Part shown: positions 33,474 to 45,500 of the stretch, piece by piece
Layout of the letters: the number at the start of each line of letters is the position of its first letter
How positions within the stretch are numbered: the first letter of the stretch is position 1
Assembly: GCF_037975245.1 (NCBI RefSeq)
Contig: NC_092569.1
Span: forward strand, 22,164,168-22,228,167
From: Apostichopus japonicus
Taxonomy: Eukaryota; Echinodermata; Holothuroidea; Aspidochirotida; Stichopodidae
DNA length: 64,000 nucleotides
Reading direction: 5' to 3'
Program-made: the position numbers and the translations under genes
Notes under the pieces: generated by a model
Database searches by the model: none
Seen by the model: only the letters and a program-made list of their open reading frames with translations
What the model was told of the DNA's origin: nothing

Positions 33474-34969
33474 TTGTCCCAACTTTTCTATGTGTAATGT
33501 GTCCCCGAGTGGGTTGTCATGCATATAGACTAAGTGAGAACACTTTCAATCGCCAAACCATAATCCGTTATACGTCGAGTATATCATACTCCTTAGTTAC
33601 CATTCATCGTCACGGGAACGCGCACTGGATATGTACCTCATGACGTCAGATAGCCTAGAGTGGTTTACTCCAGTTAGAGTCGATATCAATCCCATCGGGA
33701 ATAGTGTTCTCAAGAAAAGCTACGAAAAGCAACGGGAAAAACCTTTTCGATGTAAATCAAACATGTTATCGTTTTCTATTTCTTGGTTAGTGCTTGGAAG
33801 TCAGAGTTTACAAATGGAAGCACATGCGGTGCAAAAATTGGGTCAATTGAGGCAGTTTTAGATCACTTTGGGCCTTCCAAGCGAAGCGTACCATGGACAT
33901 TGTTTTCTCCTGACCCTCATATCTATAAATTAATCCACATGGTCCCCAGTGGCGTACTAAGCGGACAGTCCGTCCCGGCTACCAGTCAGGGCGCAGGGGC
34001 ATGCCATACCACACATTGATCACATCATCAGTTCAAAGCTTTGCTAAAGATAGCACCAATTTGCATCTAAGCTGACCTACATAAACAAACACTCCCTCTC
34101 GTTGTACCCCTCCCCTTAGACCCCTCCCCTAGATAGGACGGCTTCCTCTGCAAGTGTGACAACTATTCTAGGTAAGCTGCTGATGGTCGTGATACGGAAA
34201 CTTGAAAGTTGCATGACAGCTATCCAGTGAGGAGTCGGGTTTACCAAGTGAAAACTTCTGCAGTGCCATAGGGACCAATTGAATTTTAATGCTTTATCAG
34301 TATGCCAGCAGGGCGAGGACTGATACACGTTATACTTATCATTCATTTATTTATTTTTTGCACAGTTGTTTTTCATTGCCCTACTCTTCATGATAATGCA
34401 TATGCCCCTATAGCCTATAGTAGCCTACATTTGTGCAGGTAGGCTATAGTCGAGTTTATTTTCTTCTTTTTCCAGTGAAAACAATAACATTTCTGTTTGT
34501 GTACGTATTTACTTGTACGTAGGCCTATTATAGCGCTTGACATTAATAAGTCCACATCACCACCCAGGAAGTCAAAAATCAAAGCATTGTTTGTAGAAAT
34601 GCTCAATTTGTTTATTTTCTTACAACAAACAACAACAATCGGAGGTTAGAACAAAGTCACTGTTGCTTCATTAACCCTGACTACGATTGTTATCTGCAGT
34701 TTTGAACTTGTTTATCTATGAGAGAAGGCATTTGACTATAAGAACATTGTTCAATGGTGTTATATGGAACAACACCGCGTTATGTTATATGGTTCATTAC
34801 ATTCGATCGTTCCCAAAAACTAGGCTGGTTCCGTCAGTGACTAATCCTTTTTTTCTTTTCTTTTTTCCTGCTGCTGATTTCAATTCTTTGTTTTTCTCCA
34901 GCTGAATTTGCTAAAATAAACGCTTGCAAGCAACCCTGATTGCATGTTTATCAAGTGAATTCAACAACA
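33474..34969. other. Intergenic stretch with a truncated hAT-like end
   Basis: CAGTGGCGTACTAAGC at 33947 looks like a left end of a hAT-like element. CCCTTAGACCCCTCCCCTAG near 34113-34133 matches a phrase inside the intact elements at 6987 and 35449. No right terminus was found. The rest shows no gene. Confidence 0.45.
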
Positions 34970-36124
34970 CAAATCTGTTTGCCAATGCACTTATTGGGCC
35001 GAAACTGGGCCTTGAAATAAGAGCCGCACTCGCCTTGCAGAACGCTTCAACATTTCTAACAGTACAGTGTCAAACAAAATAATAACATGGATAAATCTAC
35101 TGTACGTAGCACTGGGAACACTGAACATTTGGCCACACCAGAGTAATAATCATCCAAAAGTCACCTAAGGAATTTCAAGAAAAATATAAAGACACGGTCA
35201 TAATCATAGATGCCACTGAACTAACTGTCCAAGTGCCAAGTTCACTGCAGAAACAGAGTGAGTGCTACAGCAGCTATAAGCACCACACTACGCTAAAGTC
35301 ATTGATTGGGTAGACCCAATGGGTGGCGTGATGTTTGTTTCGCAACTTTTCGAAGGGTCAATAAGCGATAAAGAAATAGTAAAGCGAAGTGGGTTTCTCA
35401 CTGTTTTAAAAATGAAACTTGAATGTGGAGAAATCCTGCCAGGGACGGCAAGGGCGTAGGAACCGGGGGGCTGGGGGCGCCAGCCCCCCCAGTGAAAAAT
35501 GTGGAGGGGCGGAAGTATCATTCCGCCCCCCCCCCCGGTTCGCAAGTCAGAAAACCCCTTTTTCATTTCCAAATGAGAAAAAAAATCTCATTTGGAGCAC
35601 CAAATTGCATCTAAGGCCAGGTGAAAATACAAAATTAAGTTTACAAAATGGAGTGGGTGTTGAAGTGTGCTATATTGCACCAAATTGCATCTGAGGCCAC
35701 CTGGAAATGCAAAAAAATCCAAAGGGGAGGGGGACACCCCCTCCCCTTAGACCCCTCCCCCAGGCTGGCCATCAGTCTTCAGCCCCCCACTCAAAAGTAC
35801 CTTCCTACGCCACTGGGGGACGGTATCATGGCAGATCGGGGTTTTAATATTGGAGAAGACCTTCAAGAATTTGCCTTAAAACTAAATATTCCCCCCTTCC
35901 TGAGGGAAAATGGTTACTTCAGTGAAAAAGACATCATACGAGCTCAGACTGTGGCACAACATCGAATCCATGTAGAAAGAGCCATAGGAAAAGTCAAAAG
36001 GTTCAGAATTTTCCAGTCATTGATCCCTGTATCCATGTTTGGAACTATAAACCAAATTTGGACAGTAGCTTGTTTGATTTTAAACTTCCAGAACCCTGTT
36101 ATTTCTGATGGAGGAGACGAGTGA
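34970..36124 (+). pseudogene. Broken ISL2EU/Harbinger-like transposase (HTH plus DDE_Tnp_4)
   Basis: Translated pieces in order: a helix-turn-helix segment RTRLAERFNISNSTVSNKII; the first acidic region IIIDATELTVQVPSSLQKQS with SSYKHHTTLKSLIG; then, in another frame, SQLFEGSISDKEIVKRSGFL; then ADRGFNIGEDL, NIPPFLRENG and RIHVERAIGKVKRF before a TGA stop. This is the layout of DDE_Tnp_4 transposases of the ISL2EU/Harbinger group, and all three acidic positions (D in DATE, D in ADRGF, E in HVERA) are visible. It is dead: the frame shifts before the helix-turn-helix and again after SLIG, and a 367-bp hAT-like element splits it at 35449-35815. The longest open piece is the C-terminal third. Likely the plus-strand gene of the same element as the YqaJ piece at 37190. 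Confidence 0.8.
35449..35815. mobile_element. hAT-like MITE, 367 bp, inserted in the transposase
   Basis: It begins CAAGGGCGTAGGAACC and ends GTACCTTCCTACGCCACTG. The flanking 8-mers are AGGGACGG (35441-35448) and GGGGACGG (35816-35823), differing at one position. Inside are G/C runs and the phrase CCTTAGACCCCTCCCCCAGG shared with other hAT-like copies here. It interrupts transposase sequence, so it is the younger insertion. Confidence 0.85.
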
Positions 36125-36339
36125 TTTTACATTTTGTTTATGTTGATGATCTGTCCGGCTCAAATCTTGCTTTCTCAAGTGTAGTTATTATTGGCTGTAC
36201 CTTAAAATGCAGTTTTTTTGTTGTTTTTTTTTTAATATCAGTAGTGAAATGCAGGTGCTATATGAACCAAAGTATTGTGGACTAGGAGTAGGATTGTAAA
36301 GTAGGATTTTGAACTTTGCATGGTGGAAATACTATCCAG

Positions 36340-36497
36340 TAATTTTTGCGGTGAAACCATAATGATCTCCCAATGAGTTGGGGTGGTTCTGAACAAACAA
36401 TGGTATTGAAGACGATCAGAGCTTACTAATCGAAACGTTAATTGAGTTGCTAAAACCACCCCAACTCATTGAGAGATCATGGTGTTACCTCAAACCA
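36340..36497. repeat. Inverted repeat with arms of about 45 bp
   Basis: The left arm contains CCCAATGAGTTGGGGTGGTT (36370-36388 region) and pairs with AACCACCCCAACTCATTGAG (from 36454). Pairing continues outward imperfectly through GATCTC/GAGATC and GGTTT/AAACC. The loop of about 65 bases contains GAAGACGATCAGAGC and ATCGAAACGTTA. It lies between the transposase and the YqaJ piece and may belong to another insertion. Confidence 0.6.
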
Positions 36498-36587
36498 ATA
36501 TATTATAAAGATTGTTGTTAATGTTAATTTACTGCCATTCATTGCCTTAAAAGTTAAATGATTATTTTTCCATGTTGTATTTATTAC

Positions 36588-36735
36588 CAGGGGCAGATCA
36601 AGGATTTTTTTTGGGGGGGGGGGTGGTCATGCGTACACTCATAAAGTTTACCATCACAGATAATAACTCCTGCATATTGTCATCTTTTTTATTTGTCTTT
36701 GTCAGAGCAGCCCCCTCCCCCCCCCCCCCCCCCAG
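36588..36735. mobile_element. Truncated hAT-like end
   Basis: CAGGGGCAGATCAAGG followed by a T/G run resembles the left terminus of hAT-like elements, and a C-run with CCCAGAATACAC lies about 130 bases on. No target duplication was found, so this is a tentative fragment call. Confidence 0.35.
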
Positions 36736-37189
36736 AATACACATGAAGAAATTCAGCCGGCTAGGCCAACATTTTTACATGTATTATTTAGTCAAATTAT
36801 AGGATGTTTTCATGTAACTGCAATAATTTTCCTCTTGCCAGGCATCATTCATTAATCTATCAACTCAAGGTAGTGTTGAAAAGAATTTGTTTTTGTAGAT
36901 GACATACTGTAGATGTATACTCTATTCAGTACATGATAGTTATTGTGTTGAATACATGAATTAAACTTACAATAATACTGTTTGTTCGGTGTCAACCTGG
37001 TTTTCATTTATTTATTTTGTCAAATAAATACAACTTTAGTAGACATATATACAGCTTTCTTTTTTTTTAAGCACATTTTCACATAGATCTGATAATGGAA
37101 TGGATTAAACACAGAAATCAGATTGTTTTCCACTTTCTTTATGTTGACATAGATCTGATAAATGGAAGAGACTTAACATAAAAATTGTT

Positions 37190-37411
37190 CTATTTACTTA
37201 ACAAACTATTCCAATATTCTTCATCAAACAGTATCCTTATTACTGCCATCTCATGTGAATCACTTAAATATACTTCAAAGTCACACCATGATAACCCTGA
37301 GATTGCTAATTGTCCTTGGACCTGATCGTAATACCCATGAGGAGGATTTTTCATGAGGGAATACATGTTGTTGCCATACACCGCACTTGGTTTGTTTACA
37401 TTGTATACCCA
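37190..37411 (-). pseudogene. YqaJ-like nuclease fragment from a transposon
   Basis: The minus-strand frame reads LMKNPPHGYYDQVQGQLAIS then SWCDFEVYLSDS and ends FDEEYWNSLLSK with a stop. The YYDQVQGQ block with a following WCDF is characteristic of the C-terminal half of YqaJ-type (lambda-exonuclease-like) domains. A YqaJ protein is the usual second gene of ISL2EU transposons, and the decayed transposase lies about 1 kb away on the other strand, pointing toward it. Only about 70 codons are open, with a TAG upstream at 37412-37414, so this is a remnant. A Helitron or viral source is less likely given the neighbour. Confidence 0.6.
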
Positions 37412-37414
37412 CTA

Positions 37415-39501
37415 TAGGTCACGTGACGCCGGTCGCCGATTGTGTCTATTTTCGAACGCTGCTCCTGGGAGGCCTAAAGGGGTCTAAAATTGCCTCAATT
37501 GACACGATTGTGGCACCACATGTACTTCGATTCATGTTATTCAACATGCAAGCCACAAAAAAAGTAGATTATGATTGATAACAGGTCAATAAAGATGTTC
37601 TCCTGCTGCTTATTGGCACTTATCCTGAAAGAGAACAATCGGGCGGGTGGATATAGACTCTAATAGGAGTATGCCACCCGAATTGTGTACGCCAACGCAA
37701 ATCAAAAGACTAAATCTCAGTTCTCCACCCTCAAAATATGTTCGTCTTTTCCGCGATTTCGACGTTTCTGTGGATTTGTCATTTAGAACGTGCTCAAGAA
37801 AAAGAAAACTTTCATTAGTTTTTGGTACGATACACGATATTTTACACGACTTCTATTAGCCTACTTGATTTTAGTTAATTTCCTAACATTCGCGAAACTA
37901 GTCCTATCGTCAATAGTAAATACGATTTTACGATATTGAACATGTACGTATACGAATGTACTGTAGCATGTAAGGCTAACCTAGGCCAGACTGTGTTCGT
38001 GGCGTCTATTCACCCGACTACACATTTAAGGATGGGGGGGGGGGGGATTGGGGAGGGCATGATGTTGAGTCAGAGTAAACGTTATTAGGGAAAACCTTGC
38101 AGTTGTGAATATTATGTCGTTTGTTAGGAAATCTCTCACAGTTGTTGGGAAATGAAATCTTGTTATTAAAAGTGATGACCAATCCAGGCGGTGATACAGA
38201 TTAACAATTGCCGAGTATGGATGGTCAAAGATATTGTCATGCGGAAATGTAAACGTTCCTTCCACCCCTTCTGCTATGCTCCTGTGATCCATCCTTAGTG
38301 AGTCCCAGATTACATCCTATCACCGTTACTAGTGGACTTCTATACATGGATGATAAGGACATGATGCAATTCACTGGTAGTGAAGTGCAGTAATTTCAGC
38401 AAACTTTCACATTACATGCGTCAAGTGACGTATGATGGTTCGGTACCTATTTTACTGACTCATTTTGGAAATTTCATGATTTTTACCATTAAAACAGAAG
38501 TAATCCAGCTCAAGGTATCGTACAGAGACATGGCTGTCAATACTGTATGTTTTACACAGAAGTCAAACAATGATATACAATAGGGCTAGGTCTAACTCAT
38601 CAACATTTGAGAAACATTCTATGTTAACCTTCCTCTGTCATCTCAACTGTGACATGTTTGTGCTCACTGAACAGAACAAGACAAGTATAGCCATACAGTA
38701 GATTATTTGTACAGACAGAGCTCTTGTTGTACTATTTATATTCAAGTTAAAACAAAGGGTACAGTAGCATTTTTAAGTCACTTAAAGTCGTGCAAGTCAG
38801 TTTCAAGTACACTGCACCATAACTGTAAAAGTTCTCCAAGTGGGGCCAATTAGCAAAGGTACCCCTATGGAAATTGCTTGCATTAAAGAAACAAATTGCA
38901 GGGAAGTAGCTTCACTGGTATATATTCATGTGATAAAACAAATAAATCAAATCAAAGCAGTGTGGACAGTTGACACAAAGATGTTCTCACTATTAATACC
39001 AACCAGCTTCAATCAAAGTACAGTAGTAAAGGTCTTCCAATGAGCACTTGCAAATTCCACAACTTCTGTAGTCATATTTGAATGCCAGTTAGAATTTTAG
39101 ACAAATATTAATAAATAAATTAGCCAGATCATTACAAACATAGCAACCACAATCAACTCATCCTGGCTACATCCCAGCTTGTCCATTTAATGTACATATT
39201 GCTTATGAAACTGTGAAAAATATGTGGTAGGGTGTGGGAGGAGTGGGGAGGGGAGCTCAGTGCAACTTTTTCATGACATATTTTTTTATCGGTGATATCT
39301 TTCTTTGCAGATTAATTGGCATTTGGAGAGTTTTTCTGGTCTTATGAATATACAGTATACTGTATGTACAGTGCAGTAGGTTAATAAACCAGCATGCATA
39401 CATTGGTGTGCACATAGTCACGTTTCAAAGCACCAGTTGTACTGCCAGGACACACACATATAATTCCCTTAGTACTATAGACGGTAAGACCTGTGTACAA
39501 G
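37415..39501. other. 5' flank of SLC35B3, no gene recognised
   Basis: It includes a relatively CG-rich patch near 37420-37800, a run of about 14 G at 38034-38047 and ordinary AT-rich sequence. No TATA box stands at a credible distance from the ATG at 39502. In-frame TAG at 39478-39480 closes the frame upstream of that ATG. An untranslated first exon could lie here, but nothing in the sequence fixes it. Confidence 0.5.
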
Positions 39502-42500
39502 ATGGCACAGTATCAGAAGATGGAGCCTACAGTGGATCCAAAGTACATGGACGCTGCAGCTTACCTCATGAACTCTTCTCAGACTGATAAATTTCTCGGA
39601 AGAAATGTCAAAAATAGTGGTGAGTTGGCGTCAATTTACATCTATAGTAAAGATCAGTAGACTAGTACTGTGCATATTATGTGGAGGACCAACATTTAAC
39701 ATTTTAAACTTGAGTTTTCAAACATCTAGGGCTCTTGTGAGCACTGTGTTTGAGACGTATTCCAAGTTTACCGTACTCTACTTATCCAAAGTTGCATGTA
39801 TTTTTTTAATAAAGCAGCTATTTCACTCAGTTTTCCAATGTTGCTCATTATGCTTATGCTTAAAAATAGCAATATTGAGGACATATAAAGAGCAGACATA
39901 CAGTATCCACCGATAATAATGCTCAAGGCGTATAATTTAAAATGCCTAAGATTTCTTTTGAAATCTCATCCATGCAGATTTTTGGTTTGCAACTAATGAA
40001 ACTGGGACCTGATTGAAACCTGGTTAGACAGTATACAAAGCTGTCCCCCCCACTCCACCCCACCCTACACAAATAATTGATATATAGGAATCACCACCAA
40101 CTGAGTGCTAGTAGTATTTATCATACAAAATATAAAGTGTTTAAAAAATACTAAAAAAATAAATAAATAAACTTTTATCTCCCCAGATCATGCAGTGCAG
40201 ATGCCAGCTGTGAAATCCAATGAACCAAAGTTGTTTGGATTCGCAGTCCAAAGATGGAGCCCCTCTGTTCAGTTCTTCTTTTGTGTTGGAGGAATTTTCT
40301 TTTTTTATTTAATATATGGATACATGCAGGTACAGTGAATTATCTTTATTTTAATTCTGTGAAATTTCATACATTATTTAAATTAATTAATATACTGCAG
40401 TAGCTTTTGACATTTTCTTGACCAGTGAAGGATTTTTAATGTTCTATCTGATTGGGTTTACAGTACTGTGTATGTAGTTTACAGTTGGTGGAATGTGCTT
40501 CCCAAATTGGGTCAACTCATGTTGTAGATGCCATAATTAGCATCTGGAAATCTGCAGACAATACATTCAAAGATGGCCAAAATATCAGACAAACAAAAAC
40601 CAGTGGTAAAACACAGCAATTTCAAGTTTAATTTCAGAGATTTGTTTAATATACAGGGATAATTTAATGTTTCACTGAAGCAGACTATGAAATTTACGTT
40701 CATTGACATTCAGATGTCAAACAAGTTATTGATTTCTCTTTGAAGCTGCTCACCTCAAGATAGTTATGGCTGTTATCTAAATACTCAAGGACTCTTACAG
40801 TAAAAGTTTATGTTGTCGAAACATCTAATTTGAGTCTACTGAGCAGTTGTTTTGCCTTTGAATTTCAAATACCTTTACTTTTCTATTTTGACAGGAACTC
40901 ATCTTCCGTTTGGACGGTTTTAGAACGTTTGGTTGGTATCTCACTCTAATACAGTTTGCCTGTTATACAGTATTTGGTTTATTGGAGTCATGGTTCAGGA
41001 AGGACACCAGAAAGTGAGTTAAGAGATTAATTCAGAAAATGTGTGACATACATGTATTCACAGAGCATACATGTATATGCAGGCCTCACAATTCAGGCTA
41101 TTTAATGGCTTAAAGGTCAGTGGATTTTGCCATTTGCCGGTAGTAAAAAACAAAAGGCATCAATACTTTCTTCGCCAGTGCAAATTTTGGTTGCATATAC
41201 AGTAGTATATGATTCAAGAAAAGTGGGATTTTGATTTTTGCCAGTAGACTTTTTATGCCCTGGCAGTTTTAGCAAGTGGATAAAATTGTGAAATTCTAGG
41301 CAAATAATTATATATACACCATAATTATCAGATTTCAGAACAGTGGTGGGACCCTTAAAGGGTGTGAAGAGTCGCGCAAAATGAGGTGTAACATAAGTGT
41401 TAGACACCACCATGGATCCCAGAAAATACACACACAGCTTGCTACCATCGGTAATTAGACACTAGTGTACAGTCAGTACATACAGCTGCTGTCAATACCC
41501 ACAGCACAGTGTACCAACAATACAGCGATGGACATCTCAGGTCCAGCTAAAGATAACAACGTATCACGTTTCATTACTGTACTGTCTGCATTTTGTAGCG
41601 ACACAAACAAAACGTCACTTGCAAGCAACGGAAAGTTAACTTTTCCAGATGGCCGCACGCGGTTTGGGGCGAGTCTTCAATGCCATTAAAGTGTCTACAC
41701 CTTATGCATAATGTTTACCCTCTTAGAATATGACAAGGGTGCATGGGCATATCTGTGATACCGTACATTACAGAATGCTGGAATGGAAAAAGAAAACAAA
41801 CAAACAATGGAACTAACTATTGTTGTACCCTTTTCTTAACCTAGAATCTACAAATAAGCACTAAGGGTGGGATTGATGTCAAGCCTGACAAATAAACTAT
41901 CAAGTCCCTTTCTGTTTGTTAAGTTGTCAAATGCTTCATTCTGTGGTTTTTTGATCTGTATTATTATGAACATCAAGATGATGTTTTTTCTTTTCCAAAG
42001 TTCCTGAAATAATTTACATCACAGGTGACCTACTCTTTGTATCTACCATAATTCTAGCTAGTCTGTATTCTTACAGTATTCTAGTACAGCTGTTTGCAGT
42101 CATGCTGTACGTTGGTTTTTGATCTGTATTATTATGAACATCAAGATGATGTTTTTTCTTTTCCAAAGTTCCTGAAATAATTTACATCACAGGTGACCTG
42201 TTCTTTGTATCTACCATAATTCTAGCTAGTCTGTATTCTTACAGTATTCTAGTACAGCTGTTTGCAGTCATGCTGTACGTTGGTTTTTGATCTGTATTAT
42301 TATGTACATCAAGATGATGTGTGTCTTTCTTTTCCGAAGTTCCTAAAACTATTGACATCACAGGTGACCTGCTCTTTGTATCTACCATAATTCTAGCTAG
42401 TCTGTATTCTTACAGTATTCTAGTACAGCTGTTTGCAGTCATGCTGTACGTTGGTTTTTGATCTGTATTATTATGTACATCAAGATGATGTGTGTCTTTC

Positions 42501-45500
42501 TTTTCCGAAGTTCCTAAAACTATTGACATCACAGGTGACCTGCTCTTTGTATCTACCATAATTCTAGCTAGTCTGTATTCTCACAGTATTCTAGTACAGC
42601 TGTGTGCAGTCATGGTGAACGTTGGTTTTTGATCTGTATTATTATGTACATCAAGGTGATGTGTCTTTCTTTCCCAAAGTTCCTGAAACTATTGACATCA
42701 CAGGTGACCTGTTCTTTGTATCTACCATAATTCTAGCTAGTCTGTATTCTTACAGTATTCTAGTACAGCTGTTTGCAGTCATGCTGTACGTTGGTTTTTG
42801 ATCTGTATTATTATGTACATCAAGATGATGTGTGTCTTTCTTTTCCGAAGTTCCTGAAACTATTGACATCACAGGTGACCTGCTCTTTGTATCTACCATA
42901 ATTCTAGCTAGTCTGTATTCTTACAGTATTCTAGTACAGCTGTTTGCAGTCATGCTGAACGTTGGTTTTTGATCTGTATTATTATGTACATCAAGGTGAT
43001 GTGTCTTTCTTTCCCAAAGTTCCTGAAACTATTGACATCACAGGTGACCTGCTCTTTGTATCTACCATAATTCTAGCTAGTCTGTATTCTTACAGTATTC
43101 TAGTACAGCTGTTTGCAGTCATGCTGTACGTTGGTTTTTGATCTGTATTATTATGTACATCAAGATGATGTGTGTCTTTCTTTTCCGAAGTTCCTGAAAC
43201 TATTGACATCACAGGTGACCTGCTCTTTGTATCTACCATAATTCTAGCTAGTCTGTATTCTTACAGTATTCTAGTACAGCTGTGTGCAGTCATGGTGAAC
43301 GTTGGTTTTTGATCTGTATTATTATGTACATCAAGGTGATGTGTCTTTCTTTCCCAAAGTTCCTGAAACTATTGACATCACAGGTGACCTGCTCTTTGTA
43401 TCTACCATAATTCTAGCTAGTCTGTATTCTTACAGTATTCTAGTACAGCTGTGTGCAGTCATGCTGAACGTTGGTTTTTGATCTGTATTATTATGTACAT
43501 CAAGGTGATGTGTGTCTTTCTTTTCCAAAGTTCCTGAAACTATTGACATCACAGGTGACCTGCTCTTTGTATCTACCATAATTCTAGCTAGTCTGTATTC
43601 TTACAGTATTCTAGTACAGCTGTGTGTAGTCATGCTGAACGTTGGTTTTTGATCTGTAATATTATGTACATCAAGGTGATGTGTCTTTCTTTTCCAAAGT
43701 TCCTGAAACAATTGACATCACAGGTGACCTGCTCTTTGTATCTACCATAATTCTAGCTAGTCTGTATTCTTACAGTATTCTAGTACAGCTGTGTGTAGTC
43801 ATGCTGAACGTTGGTTTTTGATCTGTAATATTATGTACATCAAGGTGATGTGTCTTTCTTTTCCAAAGTTCCTGAAACAATTTACATCACAGGTGACCTG
43901 CTCTTTGTATCTACCATAATTCTAGCTAGTCTGTATTCTTACAGTATTCTAGTACAACTGTCTGCAGTCATGCTGAACGTATCGGGTTTGTATACCCACG
44001 CTCAAGGCATGCTAGAAATCTAGTGTAGAAAATAGTACAGTCTTGTACTCATGTTAAGTCCACTTTATTATGTTCTTACTCATTGTAATGGTACTGTACT
44101 GCTAAGGAAAGGAAGGGTAGGAGGGGGGGGGGGGGTGAAGGGATGTAAACAAGCCAGATTCAAGCTGCAGGTTAATTTAATTTTAAGCAGACTTAGAATG
44201 GGGACAATAAGAAGGAAGCTACTTGTAATTTTGCTGTTGTACTTATAATACAAGTCTGGTTACTACCGTCTGATTCTAAAACAATCTACTCTAGTAAAAT
44301 GCAGTGTAGTAATTATTTATGTGTTCTGTCTCATCACAAATTTGTTGTTTTTTTTTTTTTTTTTCAAAGAATACCTTTGTCAACCTATGGACTCCTAGCG
44401 TTCCTCACCGTGGCAACCATGGGACTTTCAAATTCTTCCGTTGGCTATTTAAATTATCCTACTCAAGTTGTCTTTAAATGCTGCAAGCTGATTCCAGTTA
44501 TGATCGGAGGCATACTAATTCAAGGTAAACTTATTGAAAGTCAGATGACAGTCCATGGAGCTTTCCCTATGCATGCTGGGAAAACTGAGAAAGTCAATAA
44601 AAAAAGAAAATGAGTGAGGCTGTGGAAAATTCACTGCTTACTTGAATTCAGAAGAAAAAATTTGTATCAGAAATATAATGTTTCCTTAGACAGTTTCATT
44701 ATGTGTAATTTCATCATTCCTAATTTGAAATTGGTAGACTTAACTACTGTAGCAGGTTGTGTTAGACGATAGATACATATTCACTGTATTGTCCATTTGA
44801 TGAAACGGAAAATTATATCCCACTGACAGTACAGAGAACAAAACAACAGCAAAATTAAAACAAATATAACAGTACACAACTACTTAGTAGACTAAAAGTA
44901 AAGGCAAGATTGTAATAGCAGACAAATCATGCACTGTGACCAGAACTCTTGGCAAGCAAGTTGAACATTGCCTCAGGTAGGAATGAATTGTGGAACCCTA
45001 CTCGTTCTTAAACTCAGAATAGAGAATGAATTACGAAACCTACTCGTTATAAAACTCAGAATAGAGAATGAATTACGGAACCTACTCGTTATGAAACTCA
45101 AAATAGAAATGGAGACAAGAAAAACAAAGAAAACTGTGGGACAGTAGTAGCCACTGAACAGCGCCAATATATGATGTGTTATTAGGAATCTGTAATGTAT
45201 CCTGTTACTGTTGAGTTTATGAAACAACAGGTTGTAGCAAACTCAACTCAACGAGCAGTTTTGTTAACAGGGGAATATACTGTAGTGGATAAACTTACTT
45301 TACTGAAATCAGGCCCAGTATGACATTATTGTTATATTATGTTATGCCTGTAGTTTACATGCGAGATCTAATGATGACACATATCTTCAAAATATCTCTC
45401 CTATTCTATAAAACTTTGTGCATCTACTGTAGCAAAAACTTTTACTGTAGAAAAAATTGAAATCAAGTTTCAAAAGCAATATCCACAAAGCTAGAAATAT

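Noticed and set aside
36402-36440. Hammerhead-type ribozyme suggested by GAAGA and CGAAAC words
   Set aside because: The CUGANGA core is not matched exactly, and I could not pair the required helices. It would need a covariance-model hit to be called.
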